NCBI RefSeq assembly: GCF_905250085.1
Contig: NZ_CAJNOB010000012.1
Location: 112,149-176,148, forward strand
Direction: 5' to 3'
DNA from: Candidatus Methylacidithermus pantelleriae
Lineage (GTDB): Bacteria; Verrucomicrobiota; Verrucomicrobiia; Methylacidiphilales; Methylacidiphilaceae
DNA length: 64,000 bases
The notes below the pieces were generated by a model. It saw only the letters and a list, made by a program, of their open reading frames with translations. It was not told where the DNA came from and searched no databases. Made by a program: the position numbers and the translations under genes. Position 1 is the first letter of the stretch, and every line of letters begins with the position of its first letter. This document shows, one piece after another, positions 28,692-37,756 of the stretch.

Positions 28692-28845
28692 AGTGAACCG
28701 CTATCCAAACCCCCTTGCTAATAACTTGCCTTGCGTTTCTCACAAGCCGACAATGCGCCCATGCGGAGCTATTTCCGAAAGCTCCCACGAAGAGACCCCA
28801 AGCCTCCTTTTGCCTGGGCTACCAACTTAGCCCAAAGAAAAACCT

Positions 28846-31023
28846 ATGGGCGGCTACTCCGGAGAAATCTCCAGTAAAACCCTCACCCGTCGCAGTGGGT
28901 CCAACTTAGCCACGGCTCTCTATTGTCTCCCGCGCCGGCGGCAGGAAGCGATGATCATTTTTTATGGGTTTTGCCGCTGCGTGGACGATATCGCCGATAG
29001 CCCTCTTCTGAGCCGTGAAGAAAAAGAGCGGGAACTTGCGTTTTGGAAAGAGGAGATTGAGCGGCTCTATCGCAAGGAAGCGTCGTCTCCACTCGGCCAA
29101 GAGCTTCAAGAGATCGTAGAAACCTATCAGATTCCTAAGGAGTTGTTGCACGAGATCGTGGCCGGGGTTCGAATGGATCTAGACATCCAGCGGTACCCCA
29201 GTTTCAAGGAGCTCCAGCAGTACTGCTACCGGGTAGCCTGTGCCGTGGGGCTAGTGAGCATTCGGATTTTCGGGTGCAGTCACCCTCAAGCAAACGACTA
29301 TGCCCATGCTTTGGGAATGGCCTTTCAGTTGACGAATATCCTCCGGGATATCGGTAAGGACGCCGCCAGCAACCGAATCTATCTTCCCCTAGACGAATGC
29401 AAGGAATTTTCCGTTACGGAATCGCAGATTCTCAAGGGAGAGATAACCCCCGGTCTTCGAGACCTTCTTTTTCTCCAGTATTGGCGAGCACGCCACTATT
29501 TTGAGCGCTCGCTTCGTCTGATCCCAGAAGAAGAACGGCTAAACCTCATGGCGTCGGAGCTCATGCGAGGTTGTTACCAGCGACTTCTTGAAAAGCTCCG
29601 ACAGAAAGGGTTTCCGATCCGGGGTGCCAAGGTCAACCTGTCCCGAGGGGAAAAATTCTGGTGCCTAGCCAAGGCTTACTGGAGAGAAAAGCGCAAGGTC
29701 AGGCTCCCTAGGTCTCCCAAAAACGTCGTCGTGCTCGGAGCAGGAATTGCAGGACTGGTGGCGGCAGTCCGCCTCGCCCAAGCTGGTCATAAAGTGAAAG
29801 TGTTGGAATGCAAGGCCTATCCCGGTGGTCGGGCAGCCTCCTTCTGGGATCATCGTTTGCAAGTCAAACTGGATACTGGCCAGCACATTCTTTTGGGGTG
29901 CTACCGCCGGACGCGATCCCTATTGGAAGAGTTTCGACTGGAAAGGAAGATCCAGATCCTCCCGTTACGGCTCTGTCTTATGGATGGACAGCGAAAGAAA
30001 CGGATCCAAGTGGGGCGACTCCCCAGCCCCTGGCACTTGCTTGTGACGCTATCCCAACTGGGAAGTCCAAAGGATTTCCTTTTCCCCGCCCTTCGGCTTG
30101 CGTCCTCCCTTGGAGAAGGAAAAGAACCTGACCCAACCCTGACCGCCGCTGCCTGGTTGCGGGCCCAAAGGCAGCCGGAAGAATGGATCCGGGTCCTTTG
30201 GCAACCCTTTTGTCTTGCCAGTACCAACCTGGGGCTTGAAGAGTGTTCCGCAAGACTCTTTCGCCGGACCGTGTTGCGATCCTTATGGAGCTCGGAAGAG
30301 GATTGCCGGCTCCTATTGCCCAAAGTACCGCTAGGAGAGCTTTTGGCAGAACCGGTTGCGCGGTTGATCCGGTTTTGTAGCGGCGAGATTTTTTACGGAA
30401 CCAAAGTTACGCAACTGGTGGTGGCGGGTGACCACGTGAAAAACGTGGTCAGTTCCGACGGCCACGTGATCGAGGCGGATCACTTCATTTGCGCCCTTCC
30501 CTGGGACGCAGCTGCCCAGCTTTTTCCTCCGGAGAGCGAGCTTGCCTATCGTTGTCGATCCCTGGGACGATCCAGTATCCTCAACGGATACCTCTGGTTT
30601 GACCGGCCTCTCACAAAGGAGCCGGTCATCGGCTTTGTGGATTCACCGGTGCACTGGGTTTTTAATCGAACGCTTTTGCACGATCTTCCACCTACCCAAG
30701 GGTTTAGTTATGCCGTTGTGACGAGTCGAGCCGACAAGTGCCTGGCCGGTTCCCTTCCCAAATTGGAAAGGATTGTTCTTTCAGAGTTGCAGCGACATCT
30801 GCCAACCACTGGCGAGGCCAAACTTCTCCAATCCCTATGGTTCCGGTGCCGTTCGGCTACGCCGGAACTTACTCCCGAGCGAGAGGTTCTCCGTCCCCCG
30901 TGCGTGACCGGTTGGAAAAACTTCTGGCTGGCGGGGGATTGGACCAATACCGGTCTGCCTGCGACGATTGAAGGTGCTGTGACCAGTGGGGAAGAAGCTG
31001 CCATGCGAGTCGAGGAGGCATAG
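28846..31023 (+). CDS. presqualene diphosphate synthase / hydroxysqualene dehydroxylase fusion (HpnD-HpnE)
   Basis: 725 aa joining two consecutive enzymes of squalene formation. Residues 1-285 are a trans-isoprenyl synthase of the squalene/phytoene type: DDIAD (47-51) and NILRDIGKDA (around 164-173) are the two Mg-diphosphate motifs. From about residue 294 an FAD amine-oxidase-like domain begins (VVVLGAGIAGLVAAVRLAQ, then GGRAASF), with the HpnE-like GHILLGCY and a C-terminal WLAGDWTNTGLPATIEGAV-type FAD motif (in part: LAGDWTNTGLPATIEGA). The expected product is squalene for hopanoids or sterols; a phytoene synthase/desaturase pairing is the alternative. Start ATG 28846. Confidence 0.85.
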   Translation: MGGYSGEISSKTLTRRSGSNLATALYCLPRRRQEAMIIFYGFCRCVDDIADSPLLSREEKERELAFWKEEIERLYRKEASSPLGQELQEIVETYQIPKELLHEIVAGVRMDLDIQRYPSFKELQQYCYRVACAVGLVSIRIFGCSHPQANDYAHALGMAFQLTNILRDIGKDAASNRIYLPLDECKEFSVTESQILKGEITPGLRDLLFLQYWRARHYFERSLRLIPEEERLNLMASELMRGCYQRLLEKLRQKGFPIRGAKVNLSRGEKFWCLAKAYWREKRKVRLPRSPKNVVVLGAGIAGLVAAVRLAQAGHKVKVLECKAYPGGRAASFWDHRLQVKLDTGQHILLGCYRRTRSLLEEFRLERKIQILPLRLCLMDGQRKKRIQVGRLPSPWHLLVTLSQLGSPKDFLFPALRLASSLGEGKEPDPTLTAAAWLRAQRQPEEWIRVLWQPFCLASTNLGLEECSARLFRRTVLRSLWSSEEDCRLLLPKVPLGELLAEPVARLIRFCSGEIFYGTKVTQLVVAGDHVKNVVSSDGHVIEADHFICALPWDAAAQLFPPESELAYRCRSLGRSSILNGYLWFDRPLTKEPVIGFVDSPVHWVFNRTLLHDLPPTQGFSYAVVTSRADKCLAGSLPKLERIVLSELQRHLPTTGEAKLLQSLWFRCRSATPELTPEREVLRPPCVTGWKNFWLAGDWTNTGLPATIEGAVTSGEEAAMRVEEA

Positions 31024-31183
31024 CTTTAGCTGAAGAGAGAGGAAGTCCAATGGCTTTGACGAGCCTCCCTTCGCCCTTTGCTTTTCGCTCCGAAGGGAGT
31101 TGCGGCTGAGATTCCTTTTTTCCTCTCCGTTCCAGGGCTTGGTTCTTTCCGCGTCTTCGGAAAAAGAGCCATTACCCTATCTC

Positions 31184-31657
31184 TTAAATATCGAACGTGG
31201 GAACGGAAGAGGTAAGAAGGCGCAACCGGTCCTCTCGCTCGACTAGGTCTTGAAGGGAAAGACCTTCCAGAACTCCAAGGATCGCCTCGTGTACTTCTGC
31301 CATGACCGACCGCAACACACAGGAAGCTTCATCCAGGCAGTCGGCGCAAGGAGCATACGCTGTCTGGCTTACGCAGCGAACGGGAGCCAACGGGCCATCG
31401 AGGCTGCGGAGGATGGAAGCAAGGGAAACAGTCGAGGGATCTCGTTCAAGATAGTATCCCCCTCCCTTGCCCTTCCGGCTCACGAGAACACCGGTATTTT
31501 TGAGCTCCAAAAGAATGGCTTCGAGGAACTTTTTGGGAATGCGCTCCTGCGCGGCAATCTCGTGGATTAAGATTGGCCCTCGTTCTCGATGACGAGCCAG
31601 GTAAAGGAGCGCGCGCAAAGCGTATTTGCCACGTCGCGTTAGGGTCACAAAAACCAT
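31184..31657 (-). CDS. Rrf2-family transcriptional regulator
   Basis: 157 aa from ATG 31657 (the codon before, 31660, is also ATG). The N-terminal winged helix is typical: LTRRGKYALRALLYLA, IPKKFLEAILLELKNTGVL and SRKGKGGGYYL. Four cysteines (C95, C104, C107, C113) sit where Rrf2 proteins such as IscR and NsrR bind an Fe-S cluster with three Cys, so redox, iron or NO sensing is possible; CymR-type sulfur regulators belong to the same family but lack the cluster. It is divergent from an OprP-like porin across 156 bases that hold a repeated near-palindrome, its likely operator. The sulfite and APS reductase genes lie 3.5 kb further on. Confidence 0.9.
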   Translation of the reverse strand: MVFVTLTRRGKYALRALLYLARHRERGPILIHEIAAQERIPKKFLEAILLELKNTGVLVSRKGKGGGYYLERDPSTVSLASILRSLDGPLAPVRCVSQTAYAPCADCLDEASCVLRSVMAEVHEAILGVLEGLSLQDLVEREDRLRLLTSSVPTFDI

Positions 31658-31789
31658 CATAGGCAAAGTTGCCCCCGAGCACAAACCCAAGCCGGTGGGG
31701 AAGTCTTTGAAAGAATTGGGGCAACGGAGGGAGCCAGCTCGGGAGAGGGTGCGGACAGCCGTGGGAAAACGAAGAGAGTCGACAGAGAA

Positions 31790-31866
31790 ATATATCAGCG
31801 ATACGATCGTGATATGAATAGAGAAACAGGTGAGTTAACAATATATCAGCGATATAATCGTGATAC
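31790..31866. promoter_or_regulatory. two near-palindromic direct repeats between Rrf2 and porin genes
   Basis: Two 26-base copies at 31790-31815 and 31841-31866 share ATATATCAGCGATA--ATCGTGATA and are 51 bases apart. Each carries TATCA...TGATA outer arms and an inner CGAT/ATCG, as in a dimer-binding site. The second copy contains TATAAT (31853-31858). The 51-base period is a multiple of three, so the copies are also in phase with the porin reading frame: an operator pair and a coding duplication are both possible. Confidence 0.55.
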
Positions 31867-33388
31867 TTTTTTTGGCTCCTTTTTTCCTGCCCGCTTCCCT
31901 CTCGCTATCCTTCCACTTCTAATCCCACTGGCCCCTTTGGCTCTGCACGGAGAGGATCAGCTTTCCTCCACCCCCCAAACCAGCTCGTATTTCCAAGAAC
32001 CCCGCCCCTCCAGGGCCTCGAATCCTCCGGTGCAAAACTCCGAGCTAAAAGCTCTCCGGGAGGAACTCGGCAAGTTGCGTAAAAAAGTCCAGCAGCTGGA
32101 AGAGGACTACGGCCAGAAAGAAGAGAGCCCCGAAGGAAAAAAGCAAGCCTCCAAGCCTCCTCTAGTGATCGACGCCAAGGGGATTCGCCTCCAGTCCCCT
32201 GATGGAAGCTCTTGGCTTCGAATCGGCGGCCTTTTGCAGGTCGATAATCGAACCCTAACCGCGCCCGACGACGGCAGCTCCTTTGTCCTGCGACGCGTAC
32301 GGCCTGATCTGCGCGGAACCCTCTGGGATCACTACGAATTTCGGATCATGCCCGAATTTGGCCAGGTCGGCACCCTTTTTAGCGGGCGTCAAATCGCTCT
32401 CTACTACGCTTACCTCAACGTCCACTACTGGGACGAGTTCCAAGTACGTGCGGGAAAATTTAAAAGCCCCCTGGGCCTCGAACGACTGGAAGATGCCGAG
32501 TGGCGGCCGTTTGTGGATGTTGGTTTTCCCACCGAGCTTGTGCCTACACGAATTGTAGGGATCGAGGCACACGGGGAACTTGTGGACAAAATCGTTGAGT
32601 GGCGGCTCGGCGCCTACAACGGAGCAGCTGACTTTCAGGTTGGAAGCAACATTGACTTCGATACTTCTCGGGAGTTTGCCGGTCGCTTACTTGTCCATCC
32701 TCTCCAACCATTGCAGCCCCGCGGGCTAAACGACCTTGCCTTGGCTTTTGGCTTTTCCCATGGAACCGAAAAAACGGCCAATCTTTTGCCCTCCGGGTAC
32801 GTCACTCCGGCAGAGCGAATCTTTTTTCGGTACCGCTCGGATGCCTTTGCCGATGGCGATCATACACGATTTAACCCGGGAGGATATCTTTCTGCGGGGC
32901 CCTTCTTTTTCCTGTCGGAGTATGTCGTCTCCCGGCAAGCCGTTTCGCGGCCAAGCTTGCCGTTGGCAGAAGATGTCCAAAACGAAGCCTGGGGGGTCCA
33001 GGGAGTCTACACCCTTACTGGAGAGCCGTTTACCTACAAAGACGGTCTTACACCGAAGCACCCGTTTCACCCCTGGACCGCGGAAGGAGGTTGGGGAGCC
33101 TGGCAGCTGGTCGCTCGCTACGACGAGCTTTGGATTGACCCGGATGCTTTCCAAGGGGGGAAACTGTCCCTGGCGGATCCTGACACCAACGGACGATGGG
33201 CAAAAGCCTGGAGGGTGGGACTTAACTGGTACTGGGACCAAAATGTAAAAGTCATGTTCCAATTTGCCCACACTGATTTTGATCGCGATGTCCTTTTAGG
33301 GATTCCCACAGGGACCGGGACGGCAAATGCCTCTCGTAAGACCCAAACCGAAAATGCCTTTCTTATGCGTTGGCAACTCCGGTTTTGA
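31814..33388 (+). CDS. OprO/OprP-type outer-membrane porin
   Basis: 524 aa. After a long N-terminal stretch comes a signal-peptide core (FPLAILPLLIPLAPLALHG), then a coiled coil (ELKALREELGKLRKKVQQLEE) typical of the family, then a beta-barrel: WLRIGGLLQVDNRTL, RRVRPDLRGTLWDHYEFRIM (in part: RRVRPDLRGTLWDHYEF), AGKFKSPLGLERLE, and a C-terminal strand ending in Phe (AFLMRWQLRF), the usual outer-membrane insertion signal. The family takes up phosphate or polyphosphate; sulfate or other anions are possible here. The ATG at 31814 lies within the repeated motif and has no Shine-Dalgarno; no other ATG, GTG or TTG precedes the signal peptide. Confidence 0.88.
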   Translation: MNRETGELTIYQRYNRDTFFGSFFPARFPLAILPLLIPLAPLALHGEDQLSSTPQTSSYFQEPRPSRASNPPVQNSELKALREELGKLRKKVQQLEEDYGQKEESPEGKKQASKPPLVIDAKGIRLQSPDGSSWLRIGGLLQVDNRTLTAPDDGSSFVLRRVRPDLRGTLWDHYEFRIMPEFGQVGTLFSGRQIALYYAYLNVHYWDEFQVRAGKFKSPLGLERLEDAEWRPFVDVGFPTELVPTRIVGIEAHGELVDKIVEWRLGAYNGAADFQVGSNIDFDTSREFAGRLLVHPLQPLQPRGLNDLALAFGFSHGTEKTANLLPSGYVTPAERIFFRYRSDAFADGDHTRFNPGGYLSAGPFFFLSEYVVSRQAVSRPSLPLAEDVQNEAWGVQGVYTLTGEPFTYKDGLTPKHPFHPWTAEGGWGAWQLVARYDELWIDPDAFQGGKLSLADPDTNGRWAKAWRVGLNWYWDQNVKVMFQFAHTDFDRDVLLGIPTGTGTANASRKTQTENAFLMRWQLRF

Positions 33389-34576
33389 CAACCGGGCTCT
33401 AGAAACGCTGCGGCTTAACCCGTTTTTGCTTTACGCGCAAAGGCGGATGGGAGCTCGTCGGACTTCCGGTAATGAATAGCTGCCCACCTGCAAGGTCTTG
33501 CCACCTGGTGGGCTCGCAAGTCGAGGAGCAGCGAACCGATGCTGGCCATCGCGAAGCATACGACTCGGGGCAGATGGGTGCCTGGGCTCCAAGGGGGACC
33601 ACGCAAGCCCCTACAGGCTTACCATAGCTAGAGCTTTTCCGAAAAAAGAAAACGTACCCGCGGCAAAACGACGCGCTGACCAAGTACCCCAACAAAGCTG
33701 GGATCGTCCAAAGTATTCTCTTGTGGTAGGGTTTATCGAGTCCTGGAAGGAAGGACATAAAAAGGTCCTATGGGAGCCTTGCGCTTGACGGAACGCTGCG
33801 AAAAAACGAGCCGCACGGTAAGGATCACCCTTTTTTGCGCCACTTCGGAGCTATCGCCCGACCGGGCTTGCGGCTACGGCGGGTTTTGTCCCTGCGCGGC
33901 CTTTTTCTAGCTTTCTGAGGAAGGTCGACCCCAAAAATCACCCTCATCCTTATCGCCTAGGCCGCTTCGGGGTATACTCTAACGCACAGTCCCCGCGGAG
34001 AGTTGCCTGGCCTCGAATTCTCAAAGGGAATGGCCCGAGGAGCACTCCCTCGGCACGCACTGGGAGCGACTTTTGAATCGTCCAAAGTGGCCAGCCTCTT
34101 TTAGGATGAACGGGACGAGGTTTCAAACCCAGTTTTTTTAAGCTGCTCCTTCCCGATCCTCTTCTTGGTGGATGAAAAGTCGCCTATGCGTCCATTTTGG
34201 GCAGACCTTCAAGAAAGAAAAGCACCGAGGGACCCAAGCGTTTGAGCGCCGACTGCTGTCCGGCCGAGAAAGCCAAGACACCATACAAAAGAGCACGCCG
34301 AACTCCCTTTGTCCTTGGCCGGGCAACCCAACGATCCCGCCAGCAACCGAGTTAGCAGAACCCACATCGTCCCAAAGCGCTGGGCCGACTGAACTGAGGG
34401 TCCTTTTGTAGCTGGTCCTCGGGACACTACAAGTCTTGGGGGCTTGCAGGGTCGTCGCTATCCTTTGTCAGGGCCGCTCCTTGGTTCGAAACGCCTGCAA
34501 AAAGGCCCCCTTGTACGCAAAAAGATCCCCTTGTGCCAGTTTCCCCAAACGGGATAGAAAAATCCAGCGGACAGCC
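33389..34576. other. 1.2-kb gap, no gene recognised
   Basis: Between the porin and the DUF4337 gene. Open frames of 60-120 codons exist on both strands but show no motifs or ribosome-binding sites. The sequence resembles the other gene-poor gaps that hold decayed elements, yet it does not align by eye with the IS607 fossils. Confidence 0.45.
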
Positions 34577-35143
34577 ATGAACCCAACCGAACACACCCCC
34601 CTTGCGGAAGCGCCTTTTGAAGGAAAAACACAGGAAGGCCACGCCAGCCTGAACCAGTGGCTAGCCGTTTTTACAGCTATCCTCGCTTGCTGTGGTGCGA
34701 TAATCAATTACCAGGGATCGTTGGTTTTCCGCAAGGCCCTCGAAGCCAAAAATGATGCCATCTTAAAAAAGGCCCACGCTACAGATCTTTGGAACTACTA
34801 CCAGGCCGTTAGCACCAAACAGCACATTATGGAGCTTGCCATGCTAATCGCTCCCCAATCGGCTAGCGAGGGATTTAAGCAAAAACTCCAAAAGTACCAA
34901 TCCCAAAAGAAAGAACTAGAAGAAAAAGCAAGGCAGTTGGACGAAGCCTCGGAAAAAGCTAACGAGCTATCGGAAAAATTGACCCATCCTCACCGGCGTT
35001 TGGAGCAAGCTCTTACCCTGGTTGAAATCGCCATCGCGGTCACATCCGTGGCCGCGCTCACCCAGAAACGCTGGCTCCTCTGGCTCGCAGGAGCCAGTGC
35101 GGCCGGGTCCCTGGTCCTTTGGGGAATGGCCTTTTGGGTTTAG
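34577..35143 (+). CDS. DUF4337-like membrane protein
   Basis: 188 aa from ATG 34577; the frame is open upstream to 34436 but without similarity. A first hydrophobic segment (LAVFTAILACCGAIINY) is followed by SLVFRKALEAKNDAILKKAHATDLWNYYQA (in part: AKNDAILKKAHATDLWNYYQ), the signature of DUF4337, then a long charged coiled coil (about 95-135), then two C-terminal hydrophobic segments (LTLVEIAIAVTSVAAL, LLWLAGASAAGSLVLWGMAF). Function unknown. The stop is only 21 bases before the sulfite reductase start, so the two are probably co-transcribed, which hints at a link with sulfur assimilation. Confidence 0.8.
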   Translation: MNPTEHTPLAEAPFEGKTQEGHASLNQWLAVFTAILACCGAIINYQGSLVFRKALEAKNDAILKKAHATDLWNYYQAVSTKQHIMELAMLIAPQSASEGFKQKLQKYQSQKKELEEKARQLDEASEKANELSEKLTHPHRRLEQALTLVEIAIAVTSVAALTQKRWLLWLAGASAAGSLVLWGMAFWV

Positions 35144-35164
35144 GAAAATAGGAGAATATCCCGA

Positions 35165-36853
35165 TTGACGAAAGGCAAAGGAGAAGTTATCTACCTAGAC
35201 GATAGATTTACGAGATTAAACATGAGTGACACGGCTCCTCTTCGCGCACGAGGAAATCCCACCTGGGACGAAGTCCTTCGTCGCAATTCCGTGGAGCGAT
35301 ACAAGCAGCAGAAGCACGGATATGATGTCATTTACGACCTCGAACGCTACGGCACCATCCCGTACGAAGAAATCCCGGAAGAAGACATCTTGCGGATGCA
35401 ATGGTGGGGAATCTACCACGATAAGCCCAAGGTGGGCTATTTCATGCTTCGAATTAAAATTCCCAGCGGGATCTTGACTCCCCAAAAGCTGCGAGTCATC
35501 GGGGAAATCTCCCAAGAGTTTGCCAATAACACGGGGGAACTTACCACGCGGCAGGACATCCAGCTTCATTGGGTACGGCTTTCCAGCGTGCCCACCATGT
35601 TTGCCCTTCTCGAACAAAATCGGCTGACCACAGCTGGAGCCTGCGGAGATAATATGCGGAACATCACCAGCTGCCCGGTAGCTGGGATCGATCCGGAGGA
35701 GCTTTTCGATGTGCGTCCCACGGTGGAAGCTTTTGCTCGGTTTTTTTATGGAAACCGCCAGTACGGGAATCTTCCCCGCAAGCACAAGCACACGATTGCC
35801 GCGTGTCCCTACCACTGCAACGCGCCTGAAATTCATGACATTGCATGGGTGGGGACGATTCAGGATGGCCAGGAAGGATATGCTTGCTGGGTGGGAGGAG
35901 GCCTTTCGGCTACCCCTCGGATTGCCAAACCGCTTGGTGTGTTTGTCCCTAAGGACGAGGCCTTGGAGGTAGCTCGGGCCCTGATTGATCTATGGCAGGA
36001 AGATCTTCGCTATCGCGTGTCCCGGGCCAAAGCCCGATTCAAGTTTCTCATTGATGATGATGGGGTAGAAAAGACCCGTCAAAGACTCGAGGAACGATTG
36101 GGTCGAAAGTTGCCGGATCTTCGCGAAGTCCCGGTGCCCAAGGGTCGGACGGATCACATGGGGATTCATCCCCAGAAAGAGAAAGGACTTTACTACGTGG
36201 GCTTTCCCTGCTTTCCGGGTCTTATGCGAGGGGACCAGATGGTGAAAATCGCTTCTTTGCTGGAAGAATTCGGAGGAGAATTTCGCATTACCCGGGAGCA
36301 AAACTTTCTCCTAACGGGCATTCCCGAGCCACGGGTTACTGAGATTGTCGAGAGAGTCAGCCAGATCGGCTTTCCGCTCCAAACACATCCCATGCGAGCC
36401 ACAAGCATCGGGTGCACCGGGTCTCCCCATTGCAATTACGCCGTGGGCGAAACGAAAATGAAACTCATAGAAATTGTGGATCACCTCGAAAAGCGTTTTG
36501 GACCGGGTCTTGGGTCGATCCGGATCCATCTGGATGGTTGCCCACATGCTTGCGGGCAACACTGGGTGGGAGACCTAGGTTTGCAAGGGACGACGCGGAC
36601 GCTACCGGCAGGCCGGGTCCAGGCCTACGATGTCATTGTGCGAGGTGGGCTCGGGCGGGAAGCTGGAATTGGCAAGCCGATCCTTCGCCGGGTTCCTACG
36701 CAAGAAGTCAATCAGGTAGTCGAACGGCTCGTGGGAGCCTGGATCGCGCGCCGAACCGATGGCGAAAGTCTTCCAGGGTTTTTCCGCCGCCTTTCTGACG
36801 AAGAGATTCAGGCGATTGCCGCCGGCCAAGAACTTGGTTCGGGCCAAGGGTAA
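35165..36853 (+). CDS. siroheme / [4Fe-4S] sulfite (or nitrite) reductase
   Basis: 562 aa. Six-electron reduction of sulfite to sulfide (or nitrite to ammonia), ferredoxin-type single-subunit enzyme. Cluster and siroheme cysteines: C417 and C423 in CTGSPHCNYAVGETK, C459 and C463 in GCPHACGQHWVGD. Two ferredoxin-like half-domains begin at GYFMLRIKIPSG and GLYYVGFPCFPG, and TRQDIQLHWV carries the substrate-binding Arg. Assignment to sulfite rests on the adjacent APS/PAPS reductase; sequence alone does not exclude nitrite. Start TTG 35165 has AGGAG ten bases upstream; ATG 35222 is a good alternative. Downstream cysH follows after about 50 bases. Confidence 0.88.
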   Translation: MTKGKGEVIYLDDRFTRLNMSDTAPLRARGNPTWDEVLRRNSVERYKQQKHGYDVIYDLERYGTIPYEEIPEEDILRMQWWGIYHDKPKVGYFMLRIKIPSGILTPQKLRVIGEISQEFANNTGELTTRQDIQLHWVRLSSVPTMFALLEQNRLTTAGACGDNMRNITSCPVAGIDPEELFDVRPTVEAFARFFYGNRQYGNLPRKHKHTIAACPYHCNAPEIHDIAWVGTIQDGQEGYACWVGGGLSATPRIAKPLGVFVPKDEALEVARALIDLWQEDLRYRVSRAKARFKFLIDDDGVEKTRQRLEERLGRKLPDLREVPVPKGRTDHMGIHPQKEKGLYYVGFPCFPGLMRGDQMVKIASLLEEFGGEFRITREQNFLLTGIPEPRVTEIVERVSQIGFPLQTHPMRATSIGCTGSPHCNYAVGETKMKLIEIVDHLEKRFGPGLGSIRIHLDGCPHACGQHWVGDLGLQGTTRTLPAGRVQAYDVIVRGGLGREAGIGKPILRRVPTQEVNQVVERLVGAWIARRTDGESLPGFFRRLSDEEIQAIAAGQELGSGQG

Positions 36854-36904
36854 GAGGGATCGCCAGCGACTGCATAACGTTGCCTATCCCGGAGAGCCGT
36901 CACA

Positions 36905-37756
36905 ATGAATGGACTAGCGAGCCAAGGTTTTGGGGTCTTCGAGGAAGAACATCGTACGCTTTTAGATGATCTGGAAGTTGGGGAAATAGGGCTTTTCTAC
37001 GAGGATCAGGAGCCAGAAAAGCTTCTCTCGTGGGCATTTGAGCGTTTTGGAGTCGATCGAGTGGGCTTTGTTACCAGCTTTCAGCTCGAAGGGATGGTTC
37101 TTTTGGACATGGGTTGGCGGCTTAACCCTTCGCTTCGGGTCTTTACACTCGATACCGGAAGACTGCCTCCCGAAAGCTATGAAATGATCGATAAAGTGCG
37201 GGAACGATACGGAATTGCCGTGGAGGTGGTTCTTCCCGAGCGGGAGCTTGTGGAAGCTATGGTCCGCAAGCACGGAGCCAATCTTTTCCAAAAATCCGTA
37301 GTCTTGCGCTTAACCTGTTGCCATATCCGCAAAATCCTCCCTCTGAACAGGATCCTTCGAAAACTCGATGCTTGGGTTACCGGTTTGCGACGGGAGCAAT
37401 GGGCTACGCGGGCCAATATCCGAAAGATCGAGCTCGATCACGACCATGACGGTATTGTTAAGCTCAATCCCTTGGCGGACTGGTCGATCGAGATGGTGTG
37501 GGATTACATTCGTCGCTTTGACGTGCCGGTCCATCCCCTTTACGGAAAAGGCTATAGCTCCATTAGCTGCGCCCCCTGCACTCGACCCGTACCCCCCGGT
37601 GAGGATCCTCGATCCGGTCGTTGGTGGTGGGAAAAAGATGCACCGAAAGAGTGCGGTATGCATTGCTCGATCGAAACAGGGGGTTTTGAGCACGAGGTTC
37701 AGGCGATCCTGGGAGAATCTGGCTGGTTAGGTTTTTCCCATCGACCGAAAGCGTAA
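36905..37756 (+). CDS. cysH: assimilatory adenylyl-sulfate (APS) reductase, CysH family
   Basis: 283 aa. Reduces APS (or PAPS) to sulfite with thioredoxin. The [4Fe-4S] cysteines found in APS-type and some PAPS-type enzymes are present: C138-C139 (LTCCHIRK) and C222-C225 (SCAPCTRP), so the Fe-S cluster form is expected. The catalytic Cys is C250 in ECGMH (usual ECGLH). The N-terminal ATP-PPi-like fold shows VTSFQLEGMVLLDM and LDTGRLPPE. Together with the sulfite reductase just upstream it completes sulfate-to-sulfide reduction; no ATP sulfurylase gene lies in the window. A strong hairpin follows at 37902. Confidence 0.93.
   Translation: MNGLASQGFGVFEEEHRTLLDDLEVGEIGLFYEDQEPEKLLSWAFERFGVDRVGFVTSFQLEGMVLLDMGWRLNPSLRVFTLDTGRLPPESYEMIDKVRERYGIAVEVVLPERELVEAMVRKHGANLFQKSVVLRLTCCHIRKILPLNRILRKLDAWVTGLRREQWATRANIRKIELDHDHDGIVKLNPLADWSIEMVWDYIRRFDVPVHPLYGKGYSSISCAPCTRPVPPGEDPRSGRWWWEKDAPKECGMHCSIETGGFEHEVQAILGESGWLGFSHRPKA

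Noticed and set aside
31790..31866. Possible CRISPR-like repeats
   Set aside because: Only two copies, internally palindromic, in a divergent promoter; no spacer series and no cas genes in the window.
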